Shown here piece by piece: positions 32,617-42,408 of a DNA stretch of 64,000 nt. The first letter of the stretch is position 1. The number at the start of each line of letters is the position of its first letter. The notes under the pieces were generated by a model. The model had not been told where the DNA came from. It searched no databases and saw only the letters and a program-made list of their open reading frames with translations. Origin of the DNA: Actinomadura mexicana (lineage in GTDB: Bacteria; Actinomycetota; Actinomycetes; Streptosporangiales; Streptosporangiaceae); NCBI RefSeq assembly GCF_900188105.1, contig NZ_FZNP01000003.1, positions 62,001-126,000 of the forward strand. Reading direction: 5' to 3'. The translations under genes and the position numbers were made by a program.

Positions 32617-33402
32617 CTATTTCTGGCGCGAGGACCCGCCTCTGGCGCGGGCCGCGCGGGTGTACTGGTCGTCCAGGCTGCGCGGGAACGGCATCATCCG
32701 GTGCCGTCCCCGCCAGGGTGCGTACTGGCGGACGGCGTTGAACCCCGCCGCGGTGACGATCCGCTCGACGTTCGGGCCGGGAACGCAGGCGGGATAGACG
32801 TCCAGGTGGACGACGTGCGGCGGCAGGCCGTGCGGCCTGGCGGGCGACACCAGCGTCATCGGCGGACGGACCCGTTCGAGCGACGCCATGTCCTGCGCGT
32901 AGGCGACGAGCTGGAGCGTCTCCGCGTCTGGGCCGCTGTGCACGATGAGCCAGCCGTGCACGTCGACCGGCTCCGACGGGGGATCGGCGAGTGTCAAAGG
33001 CACGACCTCGTCCGAGACCGTGCGCAGGTAGGCATGGTGGGCGGGGTCGAGCTCCTCCAGGACGAACGCCCGGTCGAAGCGGGGCGGGTCCGGGGGGAGC
33101 AGGGGCCGGTAGGCGTCCCAGCGCAGCAGCCGCGCCAGATGCGTCGTCCGCGTCCCGGAAGGGAATCGGGTCAGCTCGCCCCTCAGCCCGGCGGGGAACG
33201 CGTCGACGATCACCTCGTCCGGCTGCGGGGCCGCCGGGCCGGCGGTCTCCACGACGTCCCAGCCGCCGGTCACGCGCGGGTCGGCCGCGAACCGCGACCC
33301 GGTCACCACGGTGACCGGCCCTTCCCGCCCGAGGGTGTGCAGGGCGGACCGGAGCCGCGTCAGATGCCCCAGCCCGTCACCGGCCGCGTAGCAGACGATC
33401 AA
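32617..33402 (-). CDS. GT-B-like glycosyltransferase-related protein
   Basis: A 261-residue protein opening with YAAGDGLGHLTRLRSALHTL, the GHxxR-type N-terminal loop of MurG/UGT-like glycosyltransferases. The middle (VIVDAFPAGLRGEL) fits a GT-B domain, and PNVERIVTAAGFNAVRQY resembles the donor-site region. It is about 100 residues shorter than usual GT-B enzymes. The start is a TTG overlapping the stop of the upstream glycosyltransferase (TTGA). Last gene of the glycan operon; its TAG is seven bases from the convergent hydrolase stop. Confidence 0.65.
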   Translation of the reverse strand: MIVCYAAGDGLGHLTRLRSALHTLGREGPVTVVTGSRFAADPRVTGGWDVVETAGPAAPQPDEVIVDAFPAGLRGELTRFPSGTRTTHLARLLRWDAYRPLLPPDPPRFDRAFVLEELDPAHHAYLRTVSDEVVPLTLADPPSEPVDVHGWLIVHSGPDAETLQLVAYAQDMASLERVRPPMTLVSPARPHGLPPHVVHLDVYPACVPGPNVERIVTAAGFNAVRQYAPWRGRHRMMPFPRSLDDQYTRAARARGGSSRQK

Positions 33403-34514
33403 CGCGCCTCGTCGAGGACGGCCAGGTAGCCCGCGGTCTCGGCGGCCGGGGTGAAGTCGCGCCGGATCCGCTCGGCGCCCGCCGCGCCGAGCTTCGCCAG
33501 CTCCTCGCCGCCCGCCCGCGCGGCCCGGTCGACCGCCGCGCGGCACGCGTGCGGGTCGCCCGCCGGGAAGGTGAACCCGATCTCGTCGTCGGCCACGTCC
33601 GCCAGCCCGCCGGCGTCCGAGGCGATCAGCGGCACGCCGAGCGCCGCCGCCTCCAGCGCCACGTTCGGCATCCCGTCGTAGAAGGAGGGGAGCGCGACCA
33701 GGTCGCAGCTCGCGTAGACGGCCGGAAGGTCGTACCGCTCCAGGAACGGCAGGAACGAGTGCGGGACGCCGCGTTCCACGAGCCACTCCCGCACGGAGTC
33801 CTCGACCTCGCCCACGAGCAGCAGGTGGAAGGCGTCGGTGCGGCGCGACGCCGCCAGTGCCTCCAGGAAGAAGCCGACGCCCTTCTTGACCTTGAGCTGG
33901 CCGATGAGCCCGATCGTCCGGCGGCCGGGGGCGACGTTGCCCTCCCGCCAGGCCCGCCCCCGCTCCCGTTCGGAGGGCAGCACCCGCCACTGTGCGGTGT
34001 CGACGCTGTTGGCGACGAACGCGACCGCCGCGCCGGGGGCGAGCGCCGACACGAGCGGCGCGTGCGACCGGGCGACGACGCACACGCGGGACGAGGCGCG
34101 CAGCGCGTCCGCCAGCACGCCGCGCCGCCGCATCGAGAAGGCGCCGACGTCGATGTCGTTGCCGCGCAGCAGCGTCACCAGCGGCGCGCCGAGCAGCGCG
34201 GACAGGACGGGCGCGGCGAGCATCGCGTGGACGCCGCCGAACGCCACGACGTGGCTGTACCCGGTCAGGTCCGCGGCGGTGATCGTCGTCCACAGGCGGC
34301 GCAGCGCGTGCTCGGAGTCGTCCCCGAGCGGCGCGGTGACGAGCCGCCCGCCGTGCTCGCGCGACACGCCCCACGGCCGTGACCGCCGGGTCAGGTGGGC
34401 GACGTCGACCTCGGCGCCGGCGCCCCGCAGGCCCCGCACGATCCGGTCGCAGGACTGCGCCATGCCGCCCCGGCTCGGCGGGTAGTGCTCGGTGATCCAC
34501 AGGACGCGGGGCAT
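33399..34514 (-). CDS. Glycosyltransferase family 4 protein
   Basis: A 371-residue GT-B enzyme. N terminus MPRVLWITEHYPPSRGGMAQ has the glycine loop for the acceptor domain. The C-terminal donor domain has TIGLIGQLKVKKGVGFFLEAL and the nucleotide-sugar motif LPSFYDGMPNVALEAAALGVP, in which the usual E-x7-E pattern is changed to D-x7-E. It probably adds a hexose to a lipid-linked or secreted glycan. Its ATG shares one base with the upstream stop (TGATG), and its stop overlaps the next start. Confidence 0.88.
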   Translation of the reverse strand: MPRVLWITEHYPPSRGGMAQSCDRIVRGLRGAGAEVDVAHLTRRSRPWGVSREHGGRLVTAPLGDDSEHALRRLWTTITAADLTGYSHVVAFGGVHAMLAAPVLSALLGAPLVTLLRGNDIDVGAFSMRRRGVLADALRASSRVCVVARSHAPLVSALAPGAAVAFVANSVDTAQWRVLPSERERGRAWREGNVAPGRRTIGLIGQLKVKKGVGFFLEALAASRRTDAFHLLLVGEVEDSVREWLVERGVPHSFLPFLERYDLPAVYASCDLVALPSFYDGMPNVALEAAALGVPLIASDAGGLADVADDEIGFTFPAGDPHACRAAVDRAARAGGEELAKLGAAGAERIRRDFTPAAETAGYLAVLDEAR

Positions 34515-34867
34515 CAGCTGTCCACGAAGCCGGTGTCGTCGTCCGGTTCCCAGTCACCGCCGTGGGAGTAGTCGTCGCCCGGGTTGAAGGCGCCCCGGTC
34601 GTACTCGTCGAACGAGGAGTACCAGTAGCCGTCGTTGTAGGTCTGCGAGCTGCCCTGGTAGTACTCGCGCCGGTACCCGTGCGTCCAGCCGGGGTGGTGC
34701 GGGTCCTGCGTCCGGTACCCCTGCGCCGCGGCGCATTCGGGGCACAGCGCGTTCGGTCCGGCGTGCGCGCCGCAGACGGGGCGGCCGCACTGCGGGCACG
34801 TCGCCACGGCGGACCGGCCGCAGCGGCCGAGCACGAAGAACCCGGTGGTCACGGTGCAGCGGTTCAC
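34514..34867 (-). CDS. Small zinc-ribbon/B-box-like protein
   Basis: A 117-residue protein. The first 45 residues hold C4, C16, C24, C27, C32, H35, C42 and C45 in a CxxC...CxxH...CxxC order that should bind two zinc ions. The rest is Tyr/Gly/Asp-rich and probably disordered (YNDGYWYSSFDEYDRG). Function unknown. The GTG start overlaps the stop of the upstream gene (GTGA). Its conserved place inside a sugar operon suggests an accessory or regulatory role, but nothing in the sequence proves it. Confidence 0.7.
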   Translation of the reverse strand: MNRCTVTTGFFVLGRCGRSAVATCPQCGRPVCGAHAGPNALCPECAAAQGYRTQDPHHPGWTHGYRREYYQGSSQTYNDGYWYSSFDEYDRGAFNPGDDYSHGGDWEPDDDTGFVDS

Positions 34868-35592
34868 GTGGTCCTCCTCGCGGCCGTGCCGGGCGGCGTC
34901 CACCGGAACGGCTCCGTCGACACCTGCAGGATCCGGTCCACCAGGACCCTGTCCTCCACCGGCCCGGGGAACTTCCCGCTCGCGCGGATCACCAGCCGCC
35001 TGCCCTGCTTCACCTGCACCCTGACCCAGCGCGGCGGCGGCGACGAGGGCCGCCGGACGGCCGCGTCCCTGGCCAGCCGCCGGGTGACCCGCACGAGCTG
35101 CACCGTCTTCGACTTGCTCTTGTACTTGGTCTTCCCGCGCGCGTTCCTCTTGCGGTACTTGCGGTGCCGCACCCGGTCGGTGACCGACAGCTCGACGACG
35201 CTGCCGTCGCGCAGCTCCGCCCGCATCCGCAGCCACGGGTCGAACGCGTACCACTGCCTGAGCCCCGAGATCGGGGGCCGGGAGGGCAGCGACTGCTGGG
35301 GGCCGTTCTTCTCCGGGACGCGGGACCCGCGCATGTCCGCGGACACCGACAGCACCCCGTCGGGGGGCATGTCGGCCGACAGCACCCGCAGCAGCGGCAC
35401 GAGCACCCCCGGGACCCGCCCGTGCAGCCGCCACCGGCGCCGCCGCACCTGCGCCCCGTGCTGCGCGAGGCTCTGGATCACCGGCTCCCAGTCGTCCCGC
35501 CGCAGCGAGACGGAGAAGCCCTGCTCCAGGGTCAGCGCCCTGTGCAGCGGATGGAACCGCTCGATGGCGGCCTTCTGCTTACGCCAGAACAT
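34864..35592 (-). CDS. Unknown basic protein in the glycan operon
   Basis: A 242-residue protein I do not recognise. It begins MFWRKQKAAIERFHPLHRAL, contains VSLRRDDWEPVIQSLAQHGA and WYAFDPWLRMRAELRDGSVVEL, then a strongly basic patch (RKYRKRNARGKTKYKSKSK) near residue 145. Alternating hydrophobic stretches suggest a beta-rich domain. No signal peptide or clear membrane span. It lies ten bases downstream of a glycosyltransferase gene and overlaps the zinc-ribbon gene, so it is coexpressed with glycan enzymes. Confidence 0.65.
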   Translation of the reverse strand: MFWRKQKAAIERFHPLHRALTLEQGFSVSLRRDDWEPVIQSLAQHGAQVRRRRWRLHGRVPGVLVPLLRVLSADMPPDGVLSVSADMRGSRVPEKNGPQQSLPSRPPISGLRQWYAFDPWLRMRAELRDGSVVELSVTDRVRHRKYRKRNARGKTKYKSKSKTVQLVRVTRRLARDAAVRRPSSPPPRWVRVQVKQGRRLVIRASGKFPGPVEDRVLVDRILQVSTEPFRWTPPGTAARRTT

Positions 35593-35602
35593 GACGAACC
35601 AC

Positions 35603-36775
35603 CTATCGACCCCGTGTCGTCGTGCGGTAGACCTCGGCCAGCCGGGCGCGCGACCGCGCCCAGGTCAGGCTCTCCTCGATGTGCGCGCGGCCCCTCCGCC
35701 CCATCGCCGCCGCCTCCTCCGGGTACTCCAGCAGGATCCGGACGGCCCGGGCCAGCTCGGCGGGACGGTCCGCCGGGACCAGCCGCCCGTGCCGCCCGTC
35801 CGCCATCAGCTCGCGGACTGCGGGCAGGTCCGAGGCGACCACCGGGACGCCCGCCGCCATCGACTCGATCACCTTCAGCGGCGCGCACCCCTGGTCCAGG
35901 TTGCGGGCGCAGCCGGTCAGTGGCGCCACCGACACCTCGGCGTGCGCCAGCCACGCGGCGACCTCGTGGTGCGGCAGCGCGAACCGCCAGTCGACCCGCT
36001 CGGCGACGCCGAGGCGCTCGGCCAGCCGCCGCACCGGCTTGGCCCGCCGCTCCGGGACGGACGCGCACACCACCAGCCGCAGGCCGGGCAGGTCGGCGAG
36101 CCGCGCGAACGCGCGCATCAGCACGTCCAGGCCCTGCCACGGCTGGAGCGCGCCGACGTAGACCAGATACCGCTCGGGCGCGCCCGCGGGACGTTCCGGC
36201 CTGCCGCCGACGTCGGCGCCGTTGGGCACCAGGTGGATCAGGCCCTCCGGAACCCCGAGTCCCCGGACGGCCTCGCCGATCACTCGCGACGGCACCACCA
36301 CCGCGTCGCTGCGCTCCAGGCAGAATCGCTCCAGTTCGCGGATCTTGCCGAGCGTGGCGGGCGCGGCCCAGGGCCAGGTGTGGCTCATCTCGATGGACGG
36401 CAGCCCGTTGACCTCGTACACGACCTTGTGGCGCCGTCCGTCCGCGACCGCCGGAAGCGCGCTCCACGGGTCGCGCACGTGGCAGACCTCCAGCGTCTCC
36501 CAGTGCGGCCGCAGGTGGGCCGCGACCCAGCCGGAGAACGCCTCGGCCCGGTCGATCAGGTTGGGGATCGACGCGTCGAACCGCGCGACCTCCCGCGTCC
36601 CCTCCCGCTGGTAGCGCGGCAGGTCGCCGCCGCCGATCGCGGCGAGCAGGCCGCCGTCGAACCGGGTGAACAGCTCGTCGGCCATCTGCGCGATGTGGAC
36701 CGCCGACCCCTTGCTGGACGGGAACCGGTCGAACGCGACGTACGCCGCCCTGTGCCGCAGGGGACCGTGCATCAT
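35603..36775 (-). CDS. Glycosyltransferase family 4 protein
   Basis: A 390-residue GT-B glycosyltransferase. The N-terminal domain opens AYVAFDRFPSSKGSAVHIAQM, with the loop that contacts acceptor. VVPSRVIGEAVRGLG, LIHLVPNGADVGG, RYLVYVGALQPWQGLDVLMRA and APLKVIESMAAGVPVVASDL are the donor-domain motifs, the last carrying the second Glu of the E-x7-E region. The ATGATG start overlaps the stop of the epimerase gene (ATGA). Likely acts early in the same glycan pathway. Confidence 0.9.
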   Translation of the reverse strand: MMHGPLRHRAAYVAFDRFPSSKGSAVHIAQMADELFTRFDGGLLAAIGGGDLPRYQREGTREVARFDASIPNLIDRAEAFSGWVAAHLRPHWETLEVCHVRDPWSALPAVADGRRHKVVYEVNGLPSIEMSHTWPWAAPATLGKIRELERFCLERSDAVVVPSRVIGEAVRGLGVPEGLIHLVPNGADVGGRPERPAGAPERYLVYVGALQPWQGLDVLMRAFARLADLPGLRLVVCASVPERRAKPVRRLAERLGVAERVDWRFALPHHEVAAWLAHAEVSVAPLTGCARNLDQGCAPLKVIESMAAGVPVVASDLPAVRELMADGRHGRLVPADRPAELARAVRILLEYPEEAAAMGRRGRAHIEESLTWARSRARLAEVYRTTTRGR

Positions 36776-37743
36776 CCGACCGCCGCCCCTTCCGGCACGG
36801 TCCGCAGCCCGCGGTGCCAGGCGATCTGGTCCGCGAGCCCCTCGGCCAGGTCCGTCGCGGCCGTCCAGCCGAGCAGCTCCCGGGCGCGGGACGTGTCGGC
36901 CCAGGTGCGCGCCGCGTCCCCGGCCACGGGCGTCTCGCGCCGGATCTGCGCCGGGACGCCCAGTGCGCCGGTGAGCATCGCGATCGCGTCGCGGACCGCC
37001 ACATGCTCGGCGTGCCCGATGTTGACGGCGACGCCGGGCGGCAGGTCCTCGGCCGCCGCCGCCAGCGTGGCCGCGACGACGTCCCGCACGTGCGTGAAGC
37101 TCCTGGAGCTGCGGCCGTCTCCGAACACCGGCAGCGGGCGCCCGTCCAGCGCCGCCTCGACGAACCGGTGGAACGCCATGTCGGGGCGCTGCCGGGGGCC
37201 GTAGACGGAGAAGTACCGGAGCAGCACCGTCCGCAGCCCGCTCCGGGCGGCCGTCCGCGCGAGCCGCTCCGCCTTCGCCTTGCTCACCGCGTACGGGCTG
37301 GCCGGCTTCAGCGGATCGTCCTCCCGGTTCGGACGCGGTCCCGCCGACCCGTACACCGACGAACTGGACGCGACGACGACCTTCGGCCGCGACCGGGGCG
37401 GCCGCTGAACGCAGGCCGCGAGCAGCCGCCGCGTCGCCGCCACGTTGTCCCGCTCGACGACCGCCTTGCCCGGCCCCCACGAGTCGCGCACCCCGGGACG
37501 TCCCGCCAGGTGCACGACGACGTCCGCGGCCGAGACGGCGGCGAGATCGTCCACCGCCAGGTCGAGTTCGGCGGCGACGACCCCCGGCCTGGTCGCGACC
37601 CTCGCCCACGTCCGCCGGGCGACGCCGGGACTCAGCGAACGCTCCGGCGCGTCGACGGCCAGCACCTCATGCCCCGCCCCCGAGAACGCGTCGACGACAT
37701 GGCTCCCGATGAACCCCGCCGCACCAGTGACCACCACCCGCAC
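36772..37743 (-). CDS. NAD-dependent sugar epimerase/dehydratase
   Basis: A 323-residue extended short-chain dehydrogenase of the GalE/UDP-glucuronate epimerase type. GAAGFIGSH is the NAD loop, VVVASSSSVYGSAG carries the catalytic Ser, YAVSK the Tyr/Lys pair, and VLLRYFSVYGPRQRPDMAFHRFV and GRSSRSFTHVRDVV form the nucleotide-sugar site. It makes or interconverts a nucleotide sugar for the three downstream glycosyltransferases. GTG start with TAAGGT six bases upstream and no ribosome site, so it may be leaderless. First gene of the six-gene operon. Confidence 0.9.
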   Translation of the reverse strand: MRVVVTGAAGFIGSHVVDAFSGAGHEVLAVDAPERSLSPGVARRTWARVATRPGVVAAELDLAVDDLAAVSAADVVVHLAGRPGVRDSWGPGKAVVERDNVAATRRLLAACVQRPPRSRPKVVVASSSSVYGSAGPRPNREDDPLKPASPYAVSKAKAERLARTAARSGLRTVLLRYFSVYGPRQRPDMAFHRFVEAALDGRPLPVFGDGRSSRSFTHVRDVVAATLAAAAEDLPPGVAVNIGHAEHVAVRDAIAMLTGALGVPAQIRRETPVAGDAARTWADTSRARELLGWTAATDLAEGLADQIAWHRGLRTVPEGAAVG

Positions 37744-37749
37744 CCGGGC

Positions 37750-37755
37750 ACCTTA
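37750..37755 (-). promoter_or_regulatory. Candidate -10 box for the glycan operon
   Basis: TAAGGT on the minus strand ends six bases before the epimerase GTG; TGTCCC lies 18 bases further upstream as a weak -35. No ribosome site is seen. Confidence 0.4.
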
Positions 37756-37844
37756 TCCATCACAGCCCGAATTGGGACAGGGCTCCCGTCCCTGCTCACA
37801 AGGGACTTCCCGCCGGGACACGGGCTCGGCCCGGGATCGAGTGA

Positions 37845-37878
37845 ACGAAAAAGGTGGCCGGACTCTCGTCCGGCCACC
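37845..37878 (-). terminator. Intrinsic terminator of the small gene at 37915
   Basis: GGTGGCCGGAC/GTCCGGCCACC (37853-37863, 37868-37878) is a perfect 11-bp stem with a TCTC loop. Read on the minus strand it is followed directly by TTTTTCGTT, a real U-tract, which is rare in this window. Confidence 0.9.
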
Positions 37879-37914
37879 AGAAACGGTCCTCACCGCGTCA
37901 GCGGCGAGGTCCGG

Positions 37915-38091
37915 TCAGCTCTGGCCCGTCGTTCCCTCGGGCTTGGGCTTGGCGCCCCCGGGGTGGGAGCCGTCCGTGTCGTTCTCGGCGTCGCGCAGCT
38001 GCACGAAGCCCGCCGCCCGGACATCCGGGTCCGAACTCGAGGTCATGTCCAGACCGGTTTGCCACTTCTTGGGGTCGTGGGTGTCAGCCAC
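37915..38091 (-). CDS. Small hypothetical protein
   Basis: A 58-residue hydrophilic protein with THDPKKWQTGLDMTSSSDPD and a Gly/Pro/Lys tail (HPGGAKPKPEGTTGQS). I do not recognise it. The GTG at 38091 has AAGGA ten bases upstream; an in-frame GTG three codons earlier is less well placed. It is followed by a strong intrinsic terminator and stands alone, which supports a real short transcript. Confidence 0.55.
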   Translation of the reverse strand: MADTHDPKKWQTGLDMTSSSDPDVRAAGFVQLRDAENDTDGSHPGGAKPKPEGTTGQS

Positions 38092-38262
38092 TTGAACCAC
38101 ATCCTTCGGTGTATTTGGTTCCGTTCCCCGCGACGCGAGGCGACCCGGCCCTGATGGCCGGGTCGCCGAAGACCCTAAACGATCTTGCCGCCGCGTGCAC
38201 GCTCACGGAGCGTCCGCCGGTGTCCAGCACCTCGGCGCCGAGCGTGCGGGCGCCCGCGCGGC

Positions 38263-39906
38263 TCAGCGGGGGCGGGACACGCGGGTCTCGTCCCAGACGG
38301 GATCCGCCGACTCGTACACCGAGCCGTCGGACCCGAACACCAGGTGGCGGTCGAAGGCGCGGGCGAACCAGCGGTCGTGGGTCACCGCGACGACCGTCCC
38401 CTCGTAGGACTCCAGACCCTCCTGAAGCGCTTCGGCGCTGGCCAGGTCGAGGTTGTCGGTGGGCTCGTCCAGCAGGAGCAGGGTGGCGCCGCCCAGCTCC
38501 AGGAGCAGGATCTGCAGGCGGGCCTGCTGCCCCCCGGAGAGGGTCTCGAAGGGCTGCTCGGCGCACACGTTCAGCTCGTAGCGGGTGAGCGCGCTCATCG
38601 CGTCGCCCCGCAACTTCGCGTGCTCGGTCATGACGATCTCGCACGGGGTGCGTCCGGCCAGGTCAGGACGGGCGTGGGTCTGCGCGAACAGGCCCGGCAC
38701 CACCCGCGCGCCCAGCCGGGCCACGCCGGTGTGCGCGACGGGCTTCACCGGCGTCGCGCCGCGGGGAAGCGCCTCCGCGACGGCCGCGAGGAGGCGCAGG
38801 AAATGCGATTTCCCGGAGCCGTTCGAGCCCAGGACGGCGACGCGCTCCCCGTACCAGACCTCGGTGCCGAACGGCTTCATCAGGCCCGTAAGTTCGAGCT
38901 CCTCGCAGACCACCGCGCGCTTGCCCGTCCTGCCGCCGCGCAGGCGCATCTTCAGGTTCTGGTCGCGGGGCGGGATCTCGGGCGGCCCCGCCTCCTCGAA
39001 CTTGCGCAGCCGGGTCTGCGCCGCGCGGTAGCGGGACGCGAAACCGTCGTTCACCGTGGCCTTGGTCCGCAGGGTGTTGACCAGCTCCTTGAGTTTCGCG
39101 TGCTCCTCGTCCCAGCGGCGCCGCAGCTCCTCCAGGCGGTCGTTGCGGTCGCGGCGGGCGGCGGCGTAGGTGGAGAACCTGCCGCCGTGGATCCACACCC
39201 GGGACGCCTCGACGGTGACGATCCGGTCGGCGGTGCGGTCGAGCAGCTCCCGGTCGTGCGACACCAGCAGGACGGTCTTGGGCGTCTCCCGCAGCCGCTC
39301 CTCCAGCCACCGCTTGCCCGGGACGTCCAGATAGTTGTCGGGCTCGTCCAGGAGGAGGACCTCGTCGGGGCCGCGCAGCAGGGCTTCGAGCGCGAGCCGC
39401 TTCTGCTCGCCGCCCGACAGGGTGCGGACCTCACGCCACCGGCACGAGTCGTAGGAGACGCCGAGGGCCGCGACGCAGCACGCGTCCCAGAGCACCTCGG
39501 CCTCGTAGCCGCCCGCGTCGCCCCATCCGGCGAGGGCCGTGGCGTAGCGCAGCTGGGCGGGCTCGTCGTCGCGCTCCATCATCACCAGCTCGGCCGCCTC
39601 CACCGCGGCCGCCGCGTCCCGGACCCGCGGCGGCGCCAGCGACAGCAGGAGGTCGTGCACGCTCGACCCGTCCCGCACGCTGCCGATGAACTGGCGCATG
39701 ACGCCGACGCCGCCGCTGTGCGCGACGGTCCCGGACTGCGGCACCAGGTCGCCCGCGATCAGGCGCAGGAGCGTCGTCTTCCCGGCGCCGTTCGGGCCCA
39801 CCAGGGCGGCCGTGACACCGTCGCCGACCCGGAAGGAGACGTCGTCGAGCAGCATCCGGCCGTCCGGCAGCACATGGCCGACGTGGCCCACCTCGACGTG
39901 TCCCAT
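38263..39906 (-). CDS. ABC-F family ATPase
   Basis: A 547-residue cytosolic protein with two ABC ATPase domains and no membrane spans. Domain 1 has GPNGAGKTT, the signature LSGGEQKRLAL and LLLDEPDNYLD; the linker is a charged helix (about 235-300); domain 2 has GSNGSGKSH, LSGGQQARLQI and LLLDEPTDNLD. ABC-F proteins bind the ribosomal E site and either rescue stalled ribosomes or protect against antibiotics. In domain 2 the Walker A Ser is followed by His rather than Thr. The promoter is leaderless-like. Resistance versus housekeeping role cannot be decided from sequence. Confidence 0.9.
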   Translation of the reverse strand: MGHVEVGHVGHVLPDGRMLLDDVSFRVGDGVTAALVGPNGAGKTTLLRLIAGDLVPQSGTVAHSGGVGVMRQFIGSVRDGSSVHDLLLSLAPPRVRDAAAAVEAAELVMMERDDEPAQLRYATALAGWGDAGGYEAEVLWDACCVAALGVSYDSCRWREVRTLSGGEQKRLALEALLRGPDEVLLLDEPDNYLDVPGKRWLEERLRETPKTVLLVSHDRELLDRTADRIVTVEASRVWIHGGRFSTYAAARRDRNDRLEELRRRWDEEHAKLKELVNTLRTKATVNDGFASRYRAAQTRLRKFEEAGPPEIPPRDQNLKMRLRGGRTGKRAVVCEELELTGLMKPFGTEVWYGERVAVLGSNGSGKSHFLRLLAAVAEALPRGATPVKPVAHTGVARLGARVVPGLFAQTHARPDLAGRTPCEIVMTEHAKLRGDAMSALTRYELNVCAEQPFETLSGGQQARLQILLLELGGATLLLLDEPTDNLDLASAEALQEGLESYEGTVVAVTHDRWFARAFDRHLVFGSDGSVYESADPVWDETRVSRPR

Positions 39907-39913
39907 GCTGCCG

Positions 39914-39942
39914 AGTGTCGAGAACCCCCGCCGGACCGTCAA
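39914..39942 (-). promoter_or_regulatory. Promoter of the ABC-F gene (leaderless type)
   Basis: On the minus strand: TTGACG (39942-39937), exactly 17 bases, then GACACT (39919-39914), seven bases before the ATG at 39906. No ribosome site lies between. One of the better sigma-70-type promoters in the window. Confidence 0.6.
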
Positions 39943-40121
39943 TCCAATTAACCACGCCTGAGGGCTCGGTCATGCCGGGCCCCTCACCCGTCAGGCCCAC
40001 GCCGTCCAGTGTCGGGAAGGCCCGCCGGCCACCGGCCGATTCAACCCCGCGAACAGGGACCGAGAAGCGGTCGGAGGCGTATTCCGGGATCGACGGATCC
40101 CGGGAGCGTGGCGTATGTGCC

Positions 40122-41604
<1,483 letters not shown>

Positions 41605-41615
41605 GGCGCCTCTGG

Positions 41616-41641
41616 GCGGGCCCGCCGAGGGGCGGGCCCGC
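41616..41641 (+). terminator. Terminator after proS
   Basis: GCGGGCCCGCC/GGCGGGCCCGC (41616-41626, 41631-41641) forms an 11-bp stem with a GAGG loop, 11 bases after the stop. No U-tract, as usual in this genome. Confidence 0.8.
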
Positions 41642-41877
41642 TCCGGGCCGGCCGGCGAGTGGCCCGACTTTTCGGTTTCCACGGTCGATTCAGGCAAGTC
41701 CATCGACATTGACAGGGACGGTCACGTTCCTCTCGTGATGCGTGCGCACTCTCGCTCCCTCCAGAGTGATTCTCCGGTCTCGCCATCGATTTGGTTTCTC
41801 GGCGAGACAGCGGAAAGGTATGCATCGCTGCGGATATCGGACCGCAGAGCAGACCTCAACGCATCCGAGGAACTCTC

Positions 41878-42294
41878 ATGGACTTCTTCAATAAATATCG
41901 CTGGGCCTTACTCCTCTCCCTCGTGGTGGCGGCAGTGGGCGGCATCCTGGCGATGGCGGGCGGCTCCAAGGCCGACCGCGACACGCACCCCGGCAACGTC
42001 GGGGACTGGGGCACCTGCCCGAACGGCAAGGAGATCAAGTCCCTGGCCCGCGGGTTCTCGACGCCGAAGGACGGTGTCATCACCCGGCACCTCGAACAGC
42101 CGGGGTGCTCCGCCGCCGTCAAGGACCCGACCGGGACGGTCCTCTACACCGAGGTGATCCGCTCGCACCGCTACGTGGTGGTGACGGGCAACGGGCTCAC
42201 CGTGACGAGGCTGGTCGACGGACGCGACCCCGAAGACTGCAAGATCGGGCGACCGTACCGCCGCTGCCTCGCCTCCCACGATGCCGTTGACTGA
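41878..42294 (+). CDS. Small membrane-anchored protein of unknown function
   Basis: A 138-residue protein with a short N terminus (MDFFNKYR), one span (WALLLSLVVAAVGGILAMAG) and an external domain with four Cys (GTCPNG, PGCSAAV, EDCKIG, YRRCLAS). The start region has unusually AT-rich codons (AAT AAA TAT) for this genome, as does the 180-base upstream region, hinting at later acquisition or relaxed selection. GAGGA lies seven bases before the ATG. I do not recognise the family. Confidence 0.65.
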   Translation: MDFFNKYRWALLLSLVVAAVGGILAMAGGSKADRDTHPGNVGDWGTCPNGKEIKSLARGFSTPKDGVITRHLEQPGCSAAVKDPTGTVLYTEVIRSHRYVVVTGNGLTVTRLVDGRDPEDCKIGRPYRRCLASHDAVD

Positions 42295-42327
42295 GGGGCT
42301 CCCTCGGCCGACGGCCGGCACCTGGAT

Positions 42328-42356
42328 CCTCGGAGCGTGCCACGCGCGCTCCGAGG
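42328..42356. terminator. Bidirectional terminator between convergent genes
   Basis: CCTCGGAGCG (42328-42337) and CGCTCCGAGG (42347-42356) give a perfect 10-bp stem with a 9-base loop between the convergent small membrane protein gene and the DUF6328 gene. Confidence 0.8.
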
Positions 42357-42408
42357 GTTCCTTCGCCGCGTTCGCGGCCGCACCGGCCGGAACCCGGGCG
42401 ACCGCGTT

